Source: Lithobates sylvaticus (Eukaryota > Chordata > Amphibia > Anura > Ranidae). From it: a DNA stretch of 64,000 nucleotides. Position 1 is the stretch's first letter, and each line of letters opens with the position of its first letter. The translations under genes and the position numbers were made by a program. The stretch spans positions 129,647,150 to 129,711,149 of the forward strand of contig CM053026.1 of assembly GCA_028564925.1 (NCBI GenBank). The letters are read 5' to 3'. Below the pieces are notes generated by a model. The model was not told the DNA's origin, searched no databases, and saw only the letters and a program-made list of their open reading frames with translations. This document shows positions 58,719 to 64,000 of the stretch, piece after piece.

Positions 58719-60930
58719 CCACTTCAGCCCCGGAGGATTTTGCTGCTCAATGACCGGAGCACTTTTTACAATTAGGTATTGCCCTGATTTAACTGGTAAT
58801 TGCGCAGTCATGCAATGGAGTAACCAAACAAACATTTGTGTCCTTTTTTTCCCCACAAATAGAGCTATCTTTTGATGGTATTTGCCCTTTGCGATTTTTA
58901 TTTTTTGTGATATAAATGGAAAAAGACCGAAAATTTCGAAAAAAAATTATATTTTCTACTTTTTGTTATAATTTTTTTTTTAATAAACTCAATTTTAGTC
59001 ATACATTTAGGCCAAAATGTATTCTTTGGTAAAAAAAATGTCAATAAGCATATATTTATTGGTTTTCACAAAAGTTATAGCGTCTACAAACTAGGGTACA
59101 TTTTCTGGAATTTACGCAGCTTTTAGTTTATGACTACCTATGTAATTTCTTGTGATGCTAAAATGGCAGGGCAGTACAACCCCCCCCCCCCCAAATGACC
59201 CCATTTTGGAAAGTAGACGCCCCATTTTTTTTGCAACAAGTGATTGAAAAATGACAAAAAAAAAAGAAAAATTACACAACGTTGTAACTAAATGATATAT
59301 TGCTCACACATGCCATGGTTATATGTGGAATTAAACCCCAAAATACTTTCTGCTGCTTCTCCTGAGTATGGGGATACCTCAAGTGTGAGACTTTTTGGGA
59401 GCCTAGCTGCATACAAGACCCCGAAAACCAATCACCGCCTTCAGGATTTCTAAGGGTGTAAATTTTTGATTTCACTCCTCACTACCTATCACAGTTATGA
59501 AGGCCATAAAATGCCAAGATAGCACAAAACCCCTCAAAATGACCCCATTTTGGAAATTAGACACCCCAAGCTACTTGATGAGAGGCATGTTTAGTCCATG
59601 GAATATTTTATATTTTGCCACAAGTTGCGGGAAAAATATTATTTTTTTTTTTGCACAAAGTTGTCACTAAATGATCTATTGCTCAAACATGCCATGGACA
59701 TATGCAAAATGACACCCCAAAATACATTCTGCTCCTTCTCCTGAGTACGGGGATACCACATGTGTGAGACGTTTTGGGAGCCCAACCACGTACAGGCCCC
59801 CGAAAACCAAGCACCGCTTTCAGGCTTTCTAAGGGTGTAAAATGGTGATTTCACTTCCTGTCAAGATAGCACAACCCCCCCCCCCCTAATGACCCCATTT
59901 TGGAAAAAAGACACTTCAAGCTATTTGCTGAGAGGCATGTTGAGTGCATGGAATATTTTATATTTTGCCACAAGTTTCGAGAAAATTCTAATATTTTTGT
60001 TCACAATGCTGCCCCTAAATTATATATTGTTCAAACATGGCATGGTTATATGTGAAATTACACCCCAAAATACATTCTGCTGCTTCTCCTGAGTATGAGG
60101 ATACCACATGTTTGGGACTTTTTGGCAGTCTAACCGCGTACAGGACCCCGAAAATAAATCACCGCCTTCAAGCTTTCTAAGGGTGTACATTTTTGATTTC
60201 ACTCCTCACTGCCTATCACAGTTTCGGAAGCCATGAAATGCCCAGATAGCACAACCCCCCAACCCAAAATGACCCCATTTTAGAAAGTAGACACCCCAAG
60301 TTATTTGCTGAGAGGCATGTTATTTCGAGTATTTTGCAGATCTTGCTTTTTGGCACAAAGTTTTGAAAATTGAAAAACTAAAAAATGTATTATTTTATTT
60401 CTTCATTTTCAAAAATAAAAGAGATCTGCAAAATACTAACCATGCCTCTTAGCAAATACCTTGGGGTGTCTACTTTCCAAAATGGGGTCATTTGGGGGGG
60501 TTGTGCTATCTGGACATTTCAGGGCCTCCGTAACTGTGATAGGTAGTGAGGAGTAAAATCACAATTTTACGCCTTTAGAAAGCCTGAAGGCGGTTCTTGG
60601 TTTTTGGAGTCCTGTACATGGCTAGGCTCCCAAAAAGTCTCACACATGAGGTATCCCCATACTCAGGAGAAGCAGCAGAATGTATTTTGGGGTGTAATTC
60701 CATATATAACCATGCCATGTTTGAACAATATATCATTTAGTGACAACTTTGTGCAAAAAAAAGTGTAATTTTCCCAAAACTTGTGGCAACATAAAATATT
60801 CCATGGACTCAACATGCCTATCAGCAAATAGCTTATGGTGTCTACTTTCCAAAAAGGGGTCATTTGGGTGGGGTTTGAACTGTCCTGGCATTTTATGCAC
60901 AAAATTTAGAACAGGACCCACTCTAACCAC
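58719..60930. mobile_element. piggyBac-like element with an amplified module of about 350 bp
   Basis: TTAA (58715-58718) then CCACTTCAGCCCCGGAGG. The module marked by GACCCCATTTTGGAAA occurs in direct order near 59198, 59540, 59889 and 60270, then inverted near 60480 and 60845. The switch lies in a palindrome centred at about 60385 (arms AGTATTTTGCAGATCT). The distal terminus is not identifiable. Short minus-strand frames with repeated MKSKIYTLR-type peptides are the modules read in one frame, not genes. Confidence 0.65.
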
Positions 60931-62700
60931 TCAAAGCCCTTGCTGACACTTTTTGTTTACATGAAAGAAATATATTTTTTTTTTGCAAGAAAATTACTTT
61001 GAACCCCCAAACATTATATATTTTTTTAAAGCAAAGGCCCTACAGATTAAAATGGTGGGTGTTGCAATTTGTTTTCCACTTTCTTTTGTAAAAAACACGC
61101 TTTTTAAAATTTTAATGGACTAAAACACACTATATTGCCCAAATGTTTCATGAAATAAAAAAGATGATCTTATGCACAGTACATGGATACCAAACACGCC
61201 ATGCTTTAAAATTGTGCACAAACGTGCAGCGGCGACAAACTACATACATTTTTAAAAGCCTTTAAAAGCCTTTACAGGTTACCATTTTAGATTTACAGAG
61301 GAGGTCTACTGCTAAAATGACTGCCCTCGATCTGACCTTCGTGGTGATACCTCACATGCATGATGCAATTGCTGTTTACATATGACACCACATATGACAC
61401 CAGACCAACACTTGCCTTTGTGCGTGAGCATGGGGGGGGGGGGGGGGGCAGGGGTGCTTTTTTTTATATTATTTATTTTGCTTTTTTATTATATTTTTGA
61501 ACTGTTCCTTTCATTTTTTTTTATCATTTTTATTGTTATCTCAGGGAATGTAAATATCCCCTATGATAGCAATAGGTAGGTACAGGTAAAAATGTGGGTC
61601 TATTAGACCCTAGATCTCTCCTCTACCCTCGCATCTGACCAAACCAAGATCGGTGTGATAAAATGCTTTGCCAATTTCCCACTGGCACGGTTTATATCTG
61701 GCCTAAGTCATGAAATGCTTGTAGCTTCCGGTTTCTTAGGCCATAGAGATGATTGGAGCCATTCTGGTCTCTGATTAGCTCTATGGTTAGCTGGCGGAAC
61801 CACCGACTGCATTCTCGGGTTCCCTGTTGGGACAGGAGAACCTGAGAAAACAATGGAAGACGGTGGGGGGGGGGGACTTCCCTCCCACTGCTTATAAAAG
61901 CAGTCTTGATACCAAGATGATACCTACGGCAGGATCCATCTGGTACAACCACCAGTATGTTTCTGGTTCTTGTTGGGCATACATTGTAATGTTCTTTTTT
62001 TTATGCAGCCTGTGGGCTGAACAAAAAAAGAGATTGATCGGTGGGTATGCCCACCATTAGAATACCACCCTTCATCCACCCACTTCTAATGATAGGCGTA
62101 CATGCACCATTTTTTTTTTAACCGTGGTGGTGAAATCACCTCCTATAGCGCTGAAGTCCCTGATTTACATATCGTGGGAGCAAACACTGTTGCTGTCAAG
62201 ATAAATATAAAAATAAAACATTGCAATATGTGCCTAAATAATATATGCCAAAGCATGGGGGCAATCCGCCGCATATGCTCTTTTTTTAACTGTGGTGGTG
62301 AAATCACCTCTGACAGCGCTGGAGTCACGGCTTTAGGTATCGTGGGAGAAAATGCTGTTGCTGTCAGAATAAATAAACCTGTGCTGCAGCTGAATGGTCT
62401 ACCTGCTAAGAAAATGATGGTTAACAATAAAACAAACATTACAGTATAACATACCATACCTGCAAAGCAAATACAATACAACATAGTAAAAATAAAACAG
62501 AGAGAGAACGATAGATATAGAACAATAGTGAGCGAACAGTAGAGCGGACAGTAGAGAGCAAACATAAGAGAGAGAACAATAGAGAGAGAGAAGAAAAATA
62601 AAACCACAACTATTTTTGGCTTTTTTATTTTGTTTGTGTTTTTGTGTGTGTGTGTGTGTGTTTTTTTTCACTCTTTTCACTTTTATAAAAACTGTAAAAA
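60931..62700 (-). mobile_element. piggyBac element, non-coding 3' part
   Basis: Begins CTAACCACTCAAAGCCC, a degraded family end, and matches the interior of the MITE at 13476 over 60960-61390. A tandem duplication of about 180 bp (GGTGGTGAAATCACCTC at about 62125 and 62301) follows, then a region I associate with the 3' side of frog piggyBac transposase genes. A GT run lies at about 62643-62660. Confidence 0.5.
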
Positions 62701-62810
62701 AAAATGTAAACTTAACGTTGCAGATTAGGGTCTCTCAAAATGTGATGGCCATCACATCTTTCAAGACCCTGTGTACGTGTGCCTAGGACTGTGTAGTGCT
62801 GTACCCCACA

Positions 62811-63235
62811 CTACACTAGTGTGTGGTAGCGTTCAAAACAGTCACCAATGCAAAGACCAGGTTGGTCAGTACAGGAGGGACAATAAAAGCAGGTGTCACG
62901 CCTATATCCGCACTTTCTACAGACACAACATTTTCTTTGGGGGTTTCTTTGGGTAGGGGTACCAGAGAGAACATGCAGAAAATTCTTCTCATGCAGCTGG
63001 CTTACTGCATTTGGATTGGGAAGTTGGGCCACAGCACTGTCTGGAAAAAGAAGGGCTGTGATAATCTCTTCCTGGAATTTAAGGAAGGATCCAGTTTGTC
63101 CTGAAGCTTTGTATAGCACATAAGCAATCAGCAGAGCCAATTGAAATAAGTATAGAGATACTTATTTGTACCAATGTCTGGCCTTACAGGCAATTAAGTA
63201 CAGCACCTGACTGTCAGCAACTGATTCAAACGCTA
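62811..63235 (-). pseudogene. piggyBac transposase C-terminal fragment
   Basis: The minus strand reads, upstream to downstream, a diverged DSQVLYLIACKARHWYK segment (one stop follows), SLYLFQLALLIAYVLYK, GQTGSFLKFQEEIITALLF and a cysteine-rich tail CCVCRKCGYRRDTCFYCPSC then GLCIGDCFERYH. The C-terminal Cys/His zinc-binding domain after a WYK..FQ helix block is the standard end of PGBD4-like piggyBac transposases. The catalytic DDD core upstream is missing and unrelated non-coding sequence follows. It gives direct support for calling the TTAA elements in this window piggyBac relatives. Confidence 0.85.
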
Positions 63236-64000
63236 CCAAAAAAACTGTTAGCGTTCGCAGGGATCAGGCATGACTCTGCGAATGCTGCAATTATGTGTGT
63301 TGTGTTTTTGTAAGTGACAGTCATTAATTGATACTATACTTGGGTGGGCTGGGTTGGGCTGGGCTGGGCGGAGGGGCTAAACGTAGGTGCTAGCAGGTAT
63401 CTGGGCTGATCCCGCTAACACTGCATTTTTGGGAACCCTAAACTTCTGGGGACGCTAATATAGTTCTGATCAGATCAGATATTGATCTGTTCAGACACTA
63501 TACTACTAAGGGAGGTGTATGGTGTTTGTGTGGGTGTAAGCACTACTGGCACTAATCTGACACTGCCTGGGGCGACGCAGACCCTGACTGACTATAAAAC
63601 CTAACTGATCTCACCCGCCGTGTTATCAGGGGGTTAAACTTTTATTGGGTAATATACGGCAGGTGCCCTGATGCTATAAAAAATATAGCTAACCAGCGTC
63701 ACCCCTGACACTTATACAGTGATCACTAGGGACGGGGGTGATCAAGGGGTTAAACCTTTATTAGTGGGGGTTAGGGGGGTCCCTAGACCTATCTGGGACT
63801 ATTACTAATTACCCTATCGCTGATTTTTATTACTAATGTGATCGGGGGTGGCAAGTGTACCTACGTGGACTGGTATCAGTGTAGTGTTGGTGCACTTACT
63901 ATGAGATGTTCTCTCTCCTCGGTCTGGAATGGAAAAGACTGACTCGAGGAGAGATGACATCACTTCCCCTGCTGTGTTTACGCTTACACATGCAGGGGAA
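63236..64000. other. Non-coding piggyBac-type flank, runs off the window
   Basis: Contains GGGGGTGATCAAGGGGTTAA, also present in the element at 169-1150 (about 786-802), and further GATCAG-rich sequence. This suggests the piggyBac copy continues beyond the right edge. No transposase frame is visible here. Confidence 0.4.

Noticed and set aside
59272-60202. Three similar minus-strand frames beginning MKSK/MKSP
   Set aside because: Repeated because the 350-bp module is repeated. They contain stops in other copies and no known domain.
62143-62607. 154-codon minus-strand frame rich in Leu, Ser, Cys and Tyr, reminiscent of a membrane protein
   Set aside because: Encoded by simple GA/CT-rich sequence and a tandem duplication in the piggyBac 3' region. 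Hydrophobicity follows from composition.

Overview
This is a repeat-saturated stretch of a large vertebrate genome. The mix of elements (ranid-style TTAA-flanked piggyBac relatives, BED-finger hAT transposons, CR1-type LINEs, a Penelope-like element, a Tc1/mariner element with 0.2-kb terminal repeats, and a tRNA-headed SINE) points to an anuran amphibian, probably a ranid frog. That identification rests on recalled repeat families, not on any search. I find no convincing host gene, exon, tRNA or rRNA. Every long open frame belongs to a mobile element.

Layout. 1-10 kb: a piggyBac-like MITE (169-1150), small minisatellites, an element with 27-bp inverted ends and a 30-bp tandem array (6141-7035), and two adjacent near-perfect palindromes (8473-8642). 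10-16 kb: CR1 LINE pieces, one split exactly at TTAA by a 1.8-kb piggyBac-like MITE (13476-15270), then the 3' end of a hAT transposase gene (15495-16659). 16.6-23.2 kb: a nest in which a hAT MITE holds a piggyBac-like MITE (16913-17918) and a Penelope-like retroelement with 16-bp target duplications (17944-22101). 23-26 kb: a CR1 3' end split by a small hAT MITE, a decayed Tc1 copy and a TTAA MITE. 29143-34600: a full-length hAT transposon (hAT-A) with 8-bp target duplications and a frameshifted transposase gene. 35712-37332: a Tc1/mariner copy with an uninterrupted 340-residue DD34E transposase and almost identical terminal repeats, inserted in a SINE. 38-40.3 kb: a PIF/Harbinger-like remnant.

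40475-50998 holds the outstanding object: a 10.5-kb hAT transposon (hAT-B) with intact ends, an 8-bp target duplication, a palindrome-rich left end, a TATA promoter, about 4.6 kb of 64/65-bp minisatellite in three subfamilies, a transposase frame of 1074 codons broken only by one TAG, and a second tandem array (about 147-bp units) after the gene. MITEs at 16.7-23.2 kb and 57.8 kb share its terminal few hundred bases, so it is the likely relative of their former transposase source.

51-64 kb: a four-level nest (TTAA MITE, a composite bounded by 14-bp direct repeats, a truncated piggyBac MITE, a hAT MITE), more piggyBac-like elements, one with four direct and two inverted copies of a module of about 350 bp, and the 3' end of a piggyBac transposase gene at the right edge. 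Nothing here forms a host operon or pathway. The genes are transposases and a reverse transcriptase serving their own elements, and the TSD-supported nests give a relative order of insertion.
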